A DNA stretch of 64,000 bases, taken from assembly GCA_037957365.1 (NCBI GenBank), contig JARHVA010000006.1:11366001-11430000 (forward strand), written 5' to 3'. Within the stretch, counting starts at the first letter, position 1. Each line of letters starts with the position of its first letter. Made by a program: the position numbers and the translations under genes. The notes below the pieces were generated by a model. It saw only the letters and a list, made by a program, of their open reading frames with translations. It ran no database searches and had not been told where the DNA came from. Source of the stretch: Torreya grandis. Its lineage: Eukaryota; Streptophyta; Pinopsida; Cupressales; Taxaceae. Shown here piece after piece: positions 36,601-48,199 of this stretch.

Positions 36601-36850
36601 AGAACTCCATATCAATCATCCAAGCCTCCTCATCATGGTAAAAGCTTGCAAGAACTCCATATCAATCATCCAAGCCTCCTCATCATGGCAAACCCTTGCA
36701 AGAAGTCCATATCAATCATTCAAGCCTCCTCATCATGGCAAACCCTTGCAAGAACTCCATATCAGTCATTCAAGCAGCCTCATCATGGCAAACCCTTGCA
36801 AGAACTCCATATCAATCATCCAAGCCTCCTCATCATGGTAAAACCTTGCA
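36601..36850. repeat. 50-bp minisatellite, five units
   Basis: Units begin at 36601, 36651, 36701, 36751 and 36801 with exact 50-bp spacing (AGAACTCCATATCAATCATC and so on) and a few substitutions. Fifty is not a multiple of three, so each of the overlapping open frames here reads the repeat in changing phase; they are not a coding signature. Confidence 0.9.
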
Positions 36851-38414
36851 AGCACTCTTCAAAAACACCCATAAGTAAATATCAAAACTTTTAAAGCTCT
36901 TACTACAGTCAATAGGATTTCAGCCAGTTATTAGTTAGCTAGAATTGTTCATATCCGGCGGTGCTAGTGGAGGTCAATAATTTATTCATCCTAATGGGAT
37001 CATCAAGTATGACAACCTTGGCTGGTAAGTCCAGAGGTAAGACCACGACTAATCATGTTTTGGTGCCTGGACAGCATACCAAGAAAAAGGCAAAAATACA
37101 CTTGAGATATGTAGCTCACTTGGATTTGAAGCATGTAAAAGTGACACTTCAGAATTTTGGCATATCACGTTCAATTTACAAAATCTCAAAGGTTTCTTTT
37201 CATAGGGCTTACTGGCATTACTTGGGTATTACTATCATTTACATCTAATCTTTGTGTTTTGGGCTTGGGCCACGTCTTCTATATAATGGCTAACTACGGT
37301 TAGCCTTTTTTTCTTGAGCATAATTGCCATTTAATCAAAAACAAGTTTGGAGTCCTTGAAAAGGTAACAATCATGTTGTCTTGACACCCAAAAAGGAAAT
37401 TCTAGAAGAGAATGGGGCAAAGGTGTAACAACTTTTTGTCACATTAACAGCCAAGGGTAATAATTCATCAGTTTACTCAGTCATCATGAAGTATAAACAT
37501 ACAAGAGCAGCAAATAATTGCATTGTTAATGCATGCTTGTTCAAATATATCTTACAAGAATGTGTTATATTTTTTTATTTTTTTCACTCCAAAAATGAAA
37601 AGTTTTATACACCATTTATATATGAAATGTGTATTTTTGGGACTTGTTTTACCAAAAAAGGACCCAGTTATGGAAAGGAGGAAGATTGCAAATTGGGTGA
37701 AAATTGGCCACAGTTCTACAAACACATTTAATGTTTCTAAATCATTACGATCACTCCTCCAAGGCATAGGGATTAATTTCTAAATGAAAATCGATGATCG
37801 CTTCAAGTTCTCCAATGTGCAAATGAAGTTGTTTGTTAAGTGTCAATTGAGTTCCCACCATTGTATCAATGATAACAAATAATTAAAAATATCTGAAATG
37901 GTTGAGAAATTAAATCTGGTAAAAAAAACACCACCATTAAAATAGTCGGTACAGCATAGAATGTAAAGATTAGATCACAAAAGAAACAAGGAAAGATATT
38001 AAACCTTGCGACTTTCCAACAAGACCTTAACTCAACATGGGGTCAAAGTATAACTTTTATTTACCTTGCGGAACAGAAAAATATGCATTTTAAGAGCTAA
38101 TAAATCCCAGCTCTAACTACTAGAATCAGCTTAGACTGATCAAATTTCCCAAACTAAGTACAACAAAATACATGAGACCCAAAATCGAAAAAAAATAGTT
38201 AAAAGCTAAATTATTTGAGACAAAATATAACCATGTCCATATTGCTAATTTGTAAGATATATACCTTACTACAGCACTGAAGAAGGATCAATTCCTCCAC
38301 TGGAGCTAAATGTAAGATCTCTTCATCATAGAGAGCAAGCAACAGCTTTCTTACATCAACAACCCCCCAAGACCAACATAGAATGGGCAATGTGAAATAT
38401 ATCTGCAATTTTAC

Positions 38415-38673
38415 TTATAAGTTTGTCATTCCAACATTAGATTGGCCACGATTTGGCTTACGCACCCCATCTCTGGCTTTCGCGAATTTTGTGTAATACA
38501 TCAAACTCAGTATCAAGGTTAAAACTGTGAAAGCTGCCCCAGCTGCAAATACTCCTTTTCTCAATGTTTCACAAGATAATTTGTCAGCATATAGCATATT
38601 CCTGTATTTGGTATGGTATGCATTTTTTGTTGCACCAGCTAAAACACATGCCTCTGCAACGAGGAATGTTAAC
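38415..38673 (-). CDS. DUF1218 gene exon 3
   Basis: 259 bases from the TTTGCAG acceptor at 38680-38674 to the TAA at 38417-38415. It encodes LTFLVAEACVLAGATKNAYH, TKYRN, the last helix (FTVLTLILSLMYY) and a basic tail ending in NVGMTNL. Confidence 0.9.
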
Positions 38674-41600
38674 CTGCAAAGCACATGACAAACTGAGTAG
38701 AAGTGGTATCTAAAGAAAAAATTAGTAGACGTGGTATTATTATACCAAACAAAATAAATGGAGAGCAATCATAACCAAGCAACAAAATTGAACTAGTAGA
38801 AAATAATATCAAAACCTTTATCCAAATTATCTAGCATGCAAAAACCTTGTAAGAAAATATTTGAAAGGTACAAAGAATCTATCTGTAACATTATATTTTT
38901 GAGTCATTTATACTCAATAACAGCTTTGTTTAACTAAGATTGAACACGTACTAAGAAATGTTTTACCCCACTTAAAACTCAGTAAACAAAGCTGTTATCA
39001 AATATCCATGACCTTTCATAACATACCTTAATACACCATGATAGATTTAGGCACTGCTTTCCTGGAACCTTAACATCACAAGTATAGAAGGCCATCGTAA
39101 ATGTGTAAGTACATAGGGCTATGAGTATAGATATATGCTTCTCAAGGATAGCGCTCCTCTCATATTTTCTTCAAATCACATTCTGTTACAGTAAGTCTAA
39201 CACCAATTGAAGTTGACAAAATGGTATGGCTTTTCTCCTAAAGATAGCAAGGATGATCCACTCAGAAAAGTTTAGTTTCAAATTACATAATCTTCGGTTA
39301 AATTGTGTTTATAAGAATCTTAATTCTCGTTTACTTCAATCTTTCCTACCCACACAAGAAGGCAAACTTACCCTACTGATTTTGGAATTTGTCTGACTTA
39401 GTTAGATTATTAATTGATAGTTTCAGTCAAAGCAACCAGTATTCCTATATCTTAATAGCTATTACTGGTAAGAACACGCCCTTAGACTGATGTATTGAAA
39501 TTTAATAATAATTAATGGTCTTTGAGCACTATAAGTCTTAACTTTAGTTGCCATAACTAAAATAACTTAAGTATCAAAGTTCATGATCAGTTAAACAAAT
39601 AACTTGAAAGAAAAATACTTTTTTTAGGAATAAGTCTCAGGCGAGCTGAGCACGAATTTGAAAAAAAAAATTAAATAAGAAATTTACCAGGAAGAGAGGA
39701 AATAGATGATAGCCCATGCACGAGATCCACCTGGTGTCAATGCACCTCCACAGCACATACATTTTGTCACACCCATAATCAGACCCTCGGCCAATAGAAG
39801 AAACAGAAATGCCCCTACACCATAACCAGTTGCAATGTCTGAATCGTACACACAGTAAGTGACATTAACTTGGAATCGGTCAGGAACTTTATGACCCTAT
39901 CATTAAAAAGAATAGTTAGCAGAGAGGTTCAGGTTAGGAATAGCTTGCATAATTTTTTCTAGTTTGCATGTACAAGGAAGAATTGGCCGTAAAGAGGGTT
40001 TACCCACATGTATCAGTTGCAGCTGCACAACCACTCTCAAAATGAATTAAATAAAATGGAAACAAAGAAGAATAAAAGCAGAAACTGAATGTGTAAAAGA
40101 AAAACAATAAGCCACACATTGCCATTTATTTTGTTGACTTGATCACTATCCCAATTCTTGTCTCCCTCTAACGATGATTACTTCTAGTTAATTTGGATAT
40201 TTCAATACTCGTTACTGTAAACTTGCATATATCTTCAGCAAAATCCCACTGCAGACCAAAACAAAAATTCAAAAATTAATGCTCCAAACTTTCCTAAAAT
40301 TTATCAATTGCCATTATATCGCAGGCTAAATAACCAAAAATAAGGCATTGGCATTCCACATAAGGGCTTCACTGGCCACTCAATGAGGTACAAGATTTAA
40401 AATTTACTGCCAAGAATCATACACGTCCCAAATTGTCGATGACCCATCCCACTAGGGCACTTGACAAACAATAGAAAAACATTACCAATCTCCATAATCA
40501 GCTAAAATGGCTACATGCTGGATAGCTATAGACATCTCCTGAATCCACCAATGTTGTTCCTTCCAACTGTCAATGTCATTTTAATCAGATCATCAAAGGT
40601 AAATGATTCTTTAAAGCAGGCCAAGTAAACAAGTCCATTTTTTAATCCCAAGGGGCACATATAGACATATTTAATATTTAGATGGATCATGTTCAGCATG
40701 GTGGGAAAAGGCTCCAAATGTTCATGTTACTACTTCAACGAAATTTGTTCCATCATGGCAACAATTGCTTGTGTGATAATCCAATTTGTTGAACACCAAC
40801 TTTAACTCACCACTTAAAACAGAGAATTGTAAACTAAACTAATTTAGCCAACAACTTAATTTAGGCTTTAGCTAATTTTCCTATTATGAATACCAACCAC
40901 TTTTATGAATAACAATCCAGATTTTTGCCTGTCCGTTTCGGCTCATCCTCATCCACGTATGGCCCCTTCCACAAATGCACTATCGTTAACAAACCTTATA
41001 TTTTTCTTAATCCAGAGTTTTATGTGTCAAATGAGCCAACAAGCAGAATGTGAGCACTGAAATAGAAATTGTTCAGCAGTTTGATATGTACCTTTGTTTT
41101 ATTCTCAACTTTTCTTACACCAAGCCCCTGGCCTCATCTGAACCCTCTCATTGAATACTAGAAAACCAATCCAATTGAACTTTTCCTTAGGACTTCAACA
41201 CAAATAAAATAAGAAGCACATGCAAAAATGACAATGTTGCTTGTTAGATACCCAGTTCAGCCCATTATTTCAAAGTTCAAATTAAGTTCCGCACTTTGGC
41301 TAGTTTATACTACAAACAAAACATAGTGTTTGCACATATCTTGTTGTAAATCGCAATTACCTTTATGGCAACACACATCTCAAAAGTAACCATTGCATTG
41401 GGAAGCTTGACAAACAGCAGTTGTACCAAAAATGTTTGCTGTATCAGACTTCTGAATACTTGACAAAAATATACTTTCCAATAAATAGTATGCCTTAGAT
41501 TCAAACCAAGAAATGGAATTCCCTCAAATGGTAGCATAAACTAAAATGAAAACTATAACTACCCAGATGCAAGAGCCACAATCTGCACAACCAATATGTC

Positions 41601-44600
41601 AACCTCAGCTTACAAATAGCAGAGAATGCCAGTTAAATTTGTTCAAAAACAGCTCTAAGTTACAGAATTTCCGTAATAGTTATACAAGCTATCCTGAACA
41701 CCATTACCAAACTTTACAGATCAGCCATAACTATAGCCAATTTGGAAACCCAACACTCAGAATAGCTCTAGAGAACATTTGGGGTGAAAATCCAAATTAT
41801 TTTGAAACTGTGAGTCCCCAAAAGCTAATTGAATTTATATATGGGTCAAGGAAGGATACGTGGAATGGTATCCTGGGACGTGTGCACTTTTCCGAGTGAT
41901 AATGGGGGATTGGGGATCCTGAGATTAAAGAGCAAGGAACATACCTTGAAGGGAAATAGATAGTCAGAACAGTGGAGGGTGGAGTTCCATGGAAAATTCT
42001 TTTTCAATATAGAAATGTAAATGCTCATCATAAAGAGCACATTAGGGGACCATTCCAGCTTTGTGATATTGTTGGTAATGCCAACATGCTCACAGCGTCG
42101 GCACCAATCAAGCAAATATGGCCTGCATGGAAATTTATTTCTAAAAACCTAAATATCAGTTTGAGGGGCCATGCAATGCTTGGGATCTAGATGCACAACT
42201 TATATGGACTTTACAAGCTCAATGTGCCTAGCCTAGTCTTATGCCTTCCTTTGCAGTTAAGAGGCCTGGAAGGAAAGGACTCTTCTGTTGGGGCAATCTT
42301 TGGAACATAGATTTATAGAAATGAACGAGAAAATTGCAACTTTCATGGGTCGGCCCTTATTGGAGGAATTGTAAATAGAGTATTGGGGAGACCTTCCATC
42401 ATTAGAAGGCAAAGCACACATATTATCAAGATACTTGCATTACAGCTGTTGCTTCTCTCCTAAATACAAGATCCTATTTTGAGCACAAGGTTTTAGGATG
42501 ACTATGGATCCATCAAGGCCCACCAGTGAAAACTACACTTCATAATTCTGGTATTTCAGAGTCTTCTTTTACTACTTGTGGGCATAGTCACAACGTTCGC
42601 CGAATTTTTACCTAAAAATTCGGAATTCGGCGAACTTAATGCCCTTCACTAAAAATTCGCTAAAGTTCGCCCTGTTCGACAAATTTCATGTTCAGATGGC
42701 AAGCTTCCGGATATGTAAATCTAGTCCGAACCCAACAGTATATAAATAAAATAAACATTTAAGTATAAGTTTACATTTATATAACTTATACTTTAAGTTG
42801 TATTTTATTTATATACTTTCAGGGTGTTTGAGAGGGCTTTCGGACCGCTAGGAGCTATAATGCAAATTCTAGGTTTTGGAGGATCCTATCATATTTCAGA
42901 GTTAGTCAGATTCCAGGGTTTCAAACTTAGCCATATTTTAGGGTTTCAAGATTTCAAGGAGACATCATAGGAGGTATGAAGGCTGCATGAAGGGATGTAT
43001 GCGTGATAGAATAGTATGAGAATATCTCTCGCAAAAGTGCCACAAGCCGATCCCACCCCATTCCCAATGCACCCCTTAAGGCATGCACTCAATGAGATTC
43101 AATGCACCGATGAGCCCTTGTGAGATTTAATTTCGTTTTATGTTTATTTTTATTTTATTTATTAAATTAATTTTATTTTTTATTTTATTTATTTATTTAC
43201 AATTATTTTTAATTTTTATTGGATTTCTTTTTGACTTTTTTTTAAATATTTTTTATGTTTTTATATAAGTCGAACTTAATGGCGAATTTTTTTTCGAACT
43301 TTATCTATTGGCAAACTTGAATCGAATTTTATCCTTGTCAAACTCGAACTCGAATCTGAACCTTGTGACTGTGCTTGTGGGGGAGATATGATAATTGAGT
43401 GCATCTTTTGGAAATGTCCTGCCGCCAGGGTTTTAGGATGAGTATGGATCCATCAAGGCTCACCAGTCAAAACTAGACTTCATAAATCTGGTATTTCAGA
43501 GTCTTTTTTTACTACTCGTGGGGGAGACATGTTAATTGACCACGTCTTTTGGAAATGTCCTGCTGCAAGGGTTTTTTGGATTTGTTTCAGGTTGAATTTA
43601 TCTTTCTTTCAATTGCTAACCTTTCTTAGCAAGGTTCCCACTTGGGGGTCTCTTGGATGATTAGAGATAGCTGCATAACACTCATAACTCTTCAGCAAAC
43701 TTTATTGTGGAGGTTTAGCGGTAAGGAAACTTTTCAGGAGGATCACTTCCCAACTCAGTTTAAGGAAATTGAAAGCTTTCAAACAGGACTAAGCTTTGAC
43801 AGCGAAAGCTAAACCAGCATGGTTACATAAAGATGTTGATTCTCTGCTCATTAGGGCTCAATCCCAGGTGCTTTCTTTCCTTGCTTTTATAGCAAGGAAA
43901 TTTCCATGTAATCCCACTGTTCAGTTAATGTAAACCTTCCAGTTTTTTAAATGAAATATATGAATCATTTTCCTTATAAAAAATAAGGAATATAAGACCA
44001 ATAGAAAATAACCAAATTAGTGTCACTGTCATTCCATGCACGGCATCCAGAACCCAAGAGAACAGATGACTTGAATACATGACACAAGCAACTAGTCATT
44101 TATACAAGTCAGAAGAAACTAGCAAGGTGAAGCCAACTCTATATACAAACATACATTAGTAGATAGGAGCTGTAATGTAATAATAATTAGAGAAAATTTA
44201 GCCTGTTGGGTTGTGGTCTGGTGTTAAGACAGGGCTTATGTCAACTCTATTCCAGATTAGGGCTCTGTGTCTTGATAAGGTGACAGAGGAAATGGCTATT
44301 CAATGAATCCCTGATCCAATCTGATGGGTGGCAAAGTGAGGTGGCCAGCTTCTACATGCCAAACTGGCCAGTGTACCTAGGAAAATCCTAGATACAATAC
44401 ACTTGAATGTAAAAATTACAAGGCCGATTGGAATGATCTCATGAATGGGCTTTCAAAGTGGAGCCCCGGGAGACATGATAAGGTGTTGAAATTAGATAAA
44501 ATACCACATTCAACACCATACTACGTATAGTGTATCAGAAAGTACGAGGACCTGTGTAAGTCTCATGTGGCTTTGACAGAATAATTCAAAACGGAGCCCC

Positions 44601-45315
44601 AAGAAAGATGATAACGTGTTATAATTGCATAAAATACCACGTCCAACACCATCTGGGTGTGATGTAGCCCAAAGTACAAGGTCCATGTAAGGCGGGGGTG
44701 GCTTTGACAGAAGGGAAACCCCTCTCTAAGCCAAAGATAGCCCAAAAAAGGGAAATTTGCAAAGTTTTAAATAAAAAAACAAGCTAATGATATCTAAACA
44801 AAATTTGACAGATATCTGCAGTGTGGAGCAAAAAAGTGCTTTACCAGATCAAAAAAAATCCGAAAACAGCATCTCCGATGTGAAAGCAATACAAATCTAA
44901 AAATCACGATTTGATTATAAAAAACTAGCAAATCTGTAACATGAAATCCTGAATAAGCTCAAATGTCATAAAAATAATAAAAAACAGAACACCTATTTGA
45001 AGAGAAGCAAACAAATCAGCGCAACATAAAGAAGAAACAACTGTATTCAGAAGAAAAAATGCATCAAGAAATTTAAATACAAAACCCCAAAAGATTACGG
45101 CGCCCAAAAACTATTACAGCGCTAAAATACAAATTAACAGATAAATCTTGTCTTGAGAAGTCATAGCTAAGGAATGACATGAAAGCAGAGTACAATAGAG
45201 CTTAATAACTTACAATGCTTCTTCTGCGCTCAGCAGCTATGGCGAACCCAAACGAAATGAGATGCAACGCGACTAACAGTATGAACACCAACGTAGAGGG
45301 CTTCCCGTCTGCCAT
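38415..45315 (-). CDS. DUF1218-family membrane protein (VCC/MWL-like), three exons
   Basis: Joining 45315-45214, 39896-39688 and 38673-38415 gives 570 bases, a 189-residue protein. It starts MADGKPSTLVFILLVALHL, a signal-anchor or first membrane helix ending FAIAAERRRS. Next comes VTYCVYDSDIATGYGVGAFL and a second helix, the Cys cluster KCMCCGGALTPGGSRAWA, a third helix, then NAYHTKYR and a fourth helix before a hydrophilic tail. YCVYDSD, the CxCCG/PGGSRAWA block and NAYHTKYR are hallmarks of plant DUF1218 proteins, which include VCC and the MODIFYING WALL LIGNIN proteins. They act in the endomembrane or plasma membrane and affect vein patterning or lignin; that role is known of relatives, not shown here. 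Splice sites are GT/AG (donors GTAAGT and GTAAAT; acceptors ATAG and TTTGCAG). The length is normal for the family and nothing is broken. Transcription probably starts about 30 bases after the TATA box at 45456-45449. Confidence 0.9.
39688..39896 (-). CDS. DUF1218 gene exon 2
   Basis: 209 bases, read from the ATAG acceptor at 39900-39897 to the GTAAAT donor at 39687. It encodes GHKVPDRFQVN, YCVYDSDIATGYGVGAF, the second helix, KCMCCGG and PGGSRAWAIIYFLSS. The last codon (TGG, Trp) is split by the intron. Confidence 0.9.
42050..43985 (+). mobile_element. LINE 3' remnant in intron 1
   Basis: The plus strand reads peptides of the reverse-transcriptase zinc-binding (zf-RVT) region: SGISESSFTT.GGDMLIDHVFWKC, ARVFWICFRLNL, typical of plant L1-like LINEs after the RT domain, followed by a tail-like AT-rich 3' end (TTTTCCTTATAAAAAATAAGG near 43970). 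Stops and frame changes abound. A 141-bp in-frame tandem duplication (repeat starts at 42490 and 43430, once the 791-bp insertion and its 8-bp duplication are subtracted) carries the zf-RVT part twice. It lies opposite to the host gene. The left boundary is uncertain; the RT core is absent. Confidence 0.6.
42583..43373. mobile_element. 791-bp non-autonomous TIR transposon (hAT-like TSD)
   Basis: The ends are inverted repeats: CATAGTCACAACGTTC on the left and, reversed, CACAGTCACAAGGTTC on the right. An 8-bp TSD, CTTGTGGG, flanks it at 42575-42582 and 43374-43381. The duplicated LINE copy at 43515-43522 (CTCGTGGG) gives the empty site. An 8-bp TSD is usual for hAT elements, though the terminal CAYAG is not a perfect hAT end. 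No ORF is present. The middle (42727-43064) is the hairpin repeat also found at 10783; the right third is very A/T-rich. Confidence 0.8.
44461..44726. repeat. 133-bp tandem duplication in intron 1
   Basis: GAGCCCC starts at 44461 and 44594. Both units contain ATAAAATACCAC, CAACACCAT and GTGGCTTTGACAGA. Their origin is unknown. Confidence 0.65.
45214..45315 (-). CDS. DUF1218 gene exon 1
   Basis: 102 bases, 34 codons, from ATG at 45315 to the GTAAGT donor at 45213. An upstream in-frame ATG at 45402 exists, but the later ATG gives the family-typical N-terminus, a short polar start followed by a helix, so I chose 45315. The intron phase is 0. Confidence 0.88.
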
Positions 45316-45448
45316 TTTCTGCAAATGCAACCACCAGATCGGCTTCTCTGCGCCTCGAACCCTCAACAATGGGGTGAAACAGCTTCGACAAAATGCGGGC
45401 AAAACCGAACTGCGTGTGAACAGATAGAATCTGTACTGTTTGCTTTAA

Positions 45449-45456
45449 TATTTATA
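45449..45456 (-). promoter_or_regulatory. TATA box of the DUF1218 gene
   Basis: TATAAATA on the minus strand, 134 bases upstream of the ATG, in a plausible position for a 5' leader of about 100 bases. Confidence 0.6.
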
Positions 45457-46790
45457 CTCTGCTTTCCGCGCCTTTTAATGTTTACAAACACTTTAATTTA
45501 ATGGCTATCCAAATCAAATGAATTTAATTTGGCAGCACAATAGAAAGCGGAAAGTAAGGGATGAGAACGAGGCTTTCTAGCTGTTTGTTTAATGGAGTTT
45601 CCAAGGTATTCTCTCTTTTCCAATAGGAGAAAGGGTGTAGTGGGACCCTAACTTTGGGGTCCCACATCTTTTATATTACGCGGTTTTTGAATATTAAACT
45701 GTTTTAAAGATTGAAATCATGTTTTTATATGGGTTAAGTGGATAAAATGTTTTTAGTTTAATGTCAAGAGCACATTTTTAAAATTTTCACTGATAATAAT
45801 ATATAAACGAACACATTTTTTTCACATTGGATTAAAAATTTAATGGGTCATTAATAAAAAACTAATATTATGTTGAAAGATGCTTCGCAGACTTTCTTTC
45901 CATTAATGTGGCGAGTTAATACCGTCGTGCGCAATCAACACCCTGTTCAATGTGGTTTTTCCAGTCACTCTCCCCAAACAGTGATGGAACCCAAATGCCT
46001 CTTCTACATAGTGCAACATTTAACAGAGCTTGTAACGTCGCCCTGTTGGAGGGATGAAACGTTACTCACAGGGGTGTTCCCTGCAATTGAACCTGTAGCT
46101 ATGTTGTATTATTTTTGTATGTTTATTGTTGTTATTGTCCCTGTTATGTTCATGGTGTTTTTGTGTGCCTTTTCATCTGAGTCAACTTTTACTAGTATGT
46201 TCATGGCAACACTCGAGGTTTTCATTCACGTATCAGTGATTGTTATTGTTTTTATATTGAACTATATCATTTTTTGAATTCAATGGCCATGTTAGAAGAT
46301 GTTTGTGTCATTAATATGCAACAAATGGCCATGTTGGAAAATGTTTGTGTCATTAATATGCAACAAATGGCCATGTTGGAAAATGTTTGTGTTCTTAATA
46401 TGCAATGGCCATTTTCAAAGAAACTTAGCGGCCCTTTTTTCATTGGTGTGGCATGTTAATGATGCCATGCACACCATATTCAACTTGTTCAGTGTGTCTT
46501 GTTCAAGTCACTTTCCCCTAAATGTCATAGAACCCATATGCCTCTTCTGCATAATGAAGTGTTTCACAAAGATAGTAGCGTCGGCATGTTGGAGGGATGA
46601 AACGTTACCCACAATTACACCAACAACGTCATCATATTTTCATTCACATCTGTTTCAAGATTTGTTAGTATTTGGATGAAAGCCCTAGAGAATTTCATTC
46701 ATATACCAGTAAATGTAATTATTTTTGTATCAAACCAAAACATTTTTTTAATTCACGTTGTTGTATTATTTATATTTGTGATGCATTTGT
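45457..46790. other. Upstream region of the DUF1218 gene with an old duplication
   Basis: Contains a short inverted repeat GTGGGACC...GGTCCCAC at about 45638-45663. There is also an ancient duplication: about 45866-46280 resembles 46420-46765 (shared CCCATATGCCTCTTC-like and TGTTGGAGGGATGAAACGTTAC), with a 42-bp minisatellite in between. No gene is recognised; the open frames 45870-46277 and 46299-46679 are the two duplicate copies, show no domain and are probably not coding. Confidence 0.5.
46281..46405. repeat. 42-bp minisatellite, three units
   Basis: Three units of CAAATGGCCATGTTGGAAAA plus 22 bases, the first one base short. The unit is 14 codons long (MAMLENVCVINMQQ in one frame). Confidence 0.85.
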
Positions 46791-48199
46791 ATTTCCCTAC
46801 CTTCAACTTTCCATGGATTCAACAAGCACACAGTAAACATTTCCACACACAAATGCTTATTTAGATAGAAAGAGGTTAAAAAGAAATTGCAATGTGGAGC
46901 ACCGATGTCCAGTTAATATGGGTCATCAGTATGCAACGAAGGGTCATTTACTAGTATGTGGTGTAGATGATTATTTGTGATTATGTAGCACCTCAATCTT
47001 GTATACTTGGCAAACTCAGACCTTGGTTGGTCCTCTTAGTTATACACATGCCTTGCTTCTACAAGCCTCGCATTTGCTCTATCTTGTGCCCCTTGGCCTA
47101 TCTCTTAGTCTGACTAGTCTTATATTGATGACACATGTATCTTATCTTGCCCAGAATGTTTAAAATGTACTTATCTTCTACTTCTACAAGTTCTGAGCTT
47201 GTACCTATTTTGTTACTCACTAGAAACTAATGTTTGAGACACACAATAGCATTGATGTTATTATCTTACCTCAACGCAAGTTTCCAATGCCCTAAAATCA
47301 TCCAATTTTCAAATGAAACTTATTTCAATGGTCAGCCTAACTGCTTTAATGTAAGTTATCTCCCGATATGATTGATATAAATATAATATCAACCCTCATT
47401 CATTCATCACCTAACAATCAGACCAAAGAGACCAAGGTACCTATCAAAAGCACTCTTTCAATCATGAAATTGATCAAAAGCTTTTCTATTTCCATACCAG
47501 TCATAGGTACAACACATTTGCAAGCCTGAAGTACTAAAAAAGTAGTCATAAGGTCTTATTCACTAAGTTACAAGCTAGGTCACTATTGTACTTACTTTAC
47601 ACACATTGCATGATTCACACACAAGCCAACACATAGGGGAGAACTATATAAGTCTGAGGCCCTCTTTTGGAGTATTGGCTATGTAGGCATCATCCTTTGA
47701 CAACGGGGTCATTGGGGTCAGTTCGACACCATGTGCCCACTAACCCATTTTTCCCTAAGGTCATATTAAAGATGGAAAGCTAGGGTTTTATCATTTCACA
47801 AAAAGTGACAGTACATGACCTAAATCTAAATGCACTAGAGTGAAGGTGAAGCAAAACCCATAAGCATCCAGGTGGTTACATCTTGTTTCAATAGATATAC
47901 TATACATGACACCAGCATCAGACTTGGACAAGAAAATCGACATAATCGTCTAATGCTGATGCAACTATTTAGAGAGCTAGAGGCACTAGATCCAGAATCT
48001 GACAATTATTCCAAAATTATCTTTCCACCTGCTTTTACCCTATTCTATATCCATATTTGCATTATCATCAAAATAAGCTAAGTACCTTATTTTATGTCAT
48101 TTTCTATATCTAACATAATTGTACTTTTTATTAATAGCTTATCTCAATTTAATAAATTCAGTATATAGTATATCTAAGTTTAGCATTTAAATTGACTTG
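46791..48199 (+). mobile_element. Truncated 3' internal tail of an LTR retrotransposon copy
   Basis: Nearly identical to 55469-56871, which precedes the 56872 LTR. Homology starts abruptly at 46791 (ATTTCCCTACC), so an upstream element copy is cut off here. It carries one copy of the GGCTATGTAGGCATCATCC module near 47670. No gene. Confidence 0.75.

Larger units (their letters stand above)
34579..38414. other. Low-copy region downstream of the DUF1218 gene
   Basis: No gene with support. It contains a 121-bp tandem duplication (35081-35322) with a diverged third copy near 35680-35760, a 50-bp minisatellite (36601-36850) and several unrecognised open frames (for example 35656-35898 minus, 36065-36310 minus, 36961-37248 plus). 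The last few hundred bases are probably 3' untranslated sequence; AATAAA on the minus strand at 38061-38056 is a possible poly(A) signal. Confidence 0.5.
39897..45213 (-). other. DUF1218 gene intron 1 with transposon insertions
   Basis: A 5.3-kb intron. From 39897 to about 42050 no element is recognised; an open frame on the plus strand at 41546-41899 (117 codons) matches nothing I know. About 42050-43985 is an antisense LINE remnant with a TIR transposon inside. At 44461-44726 there is a 133-bp tandem duplication. Long introns filled with old repeats are common in conifers. Intron 2 (38674-39687) holds nothing notable. Confidence 0.8.

Noticed and set aside
36601..36850. Possible CRISPR array
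   Set aside because: Plain head-to-tail 50-bp repeats without unique spacers, in a eukaryotic sequence.
41546..41899. 117-codon plus-strand ORF in intron 1
   Set aside because: Not recognised, lies antisense inside an intron; no support for a gene.
46791..48199. Taking 46791 as the start of a 3.3-kb giant LTR
   Set aside because: Homologous sequence before LTR B is internal tail, and the TGTAGACACC start with GATACA end plus primer-binding region defines an 813-bp LTR instead.
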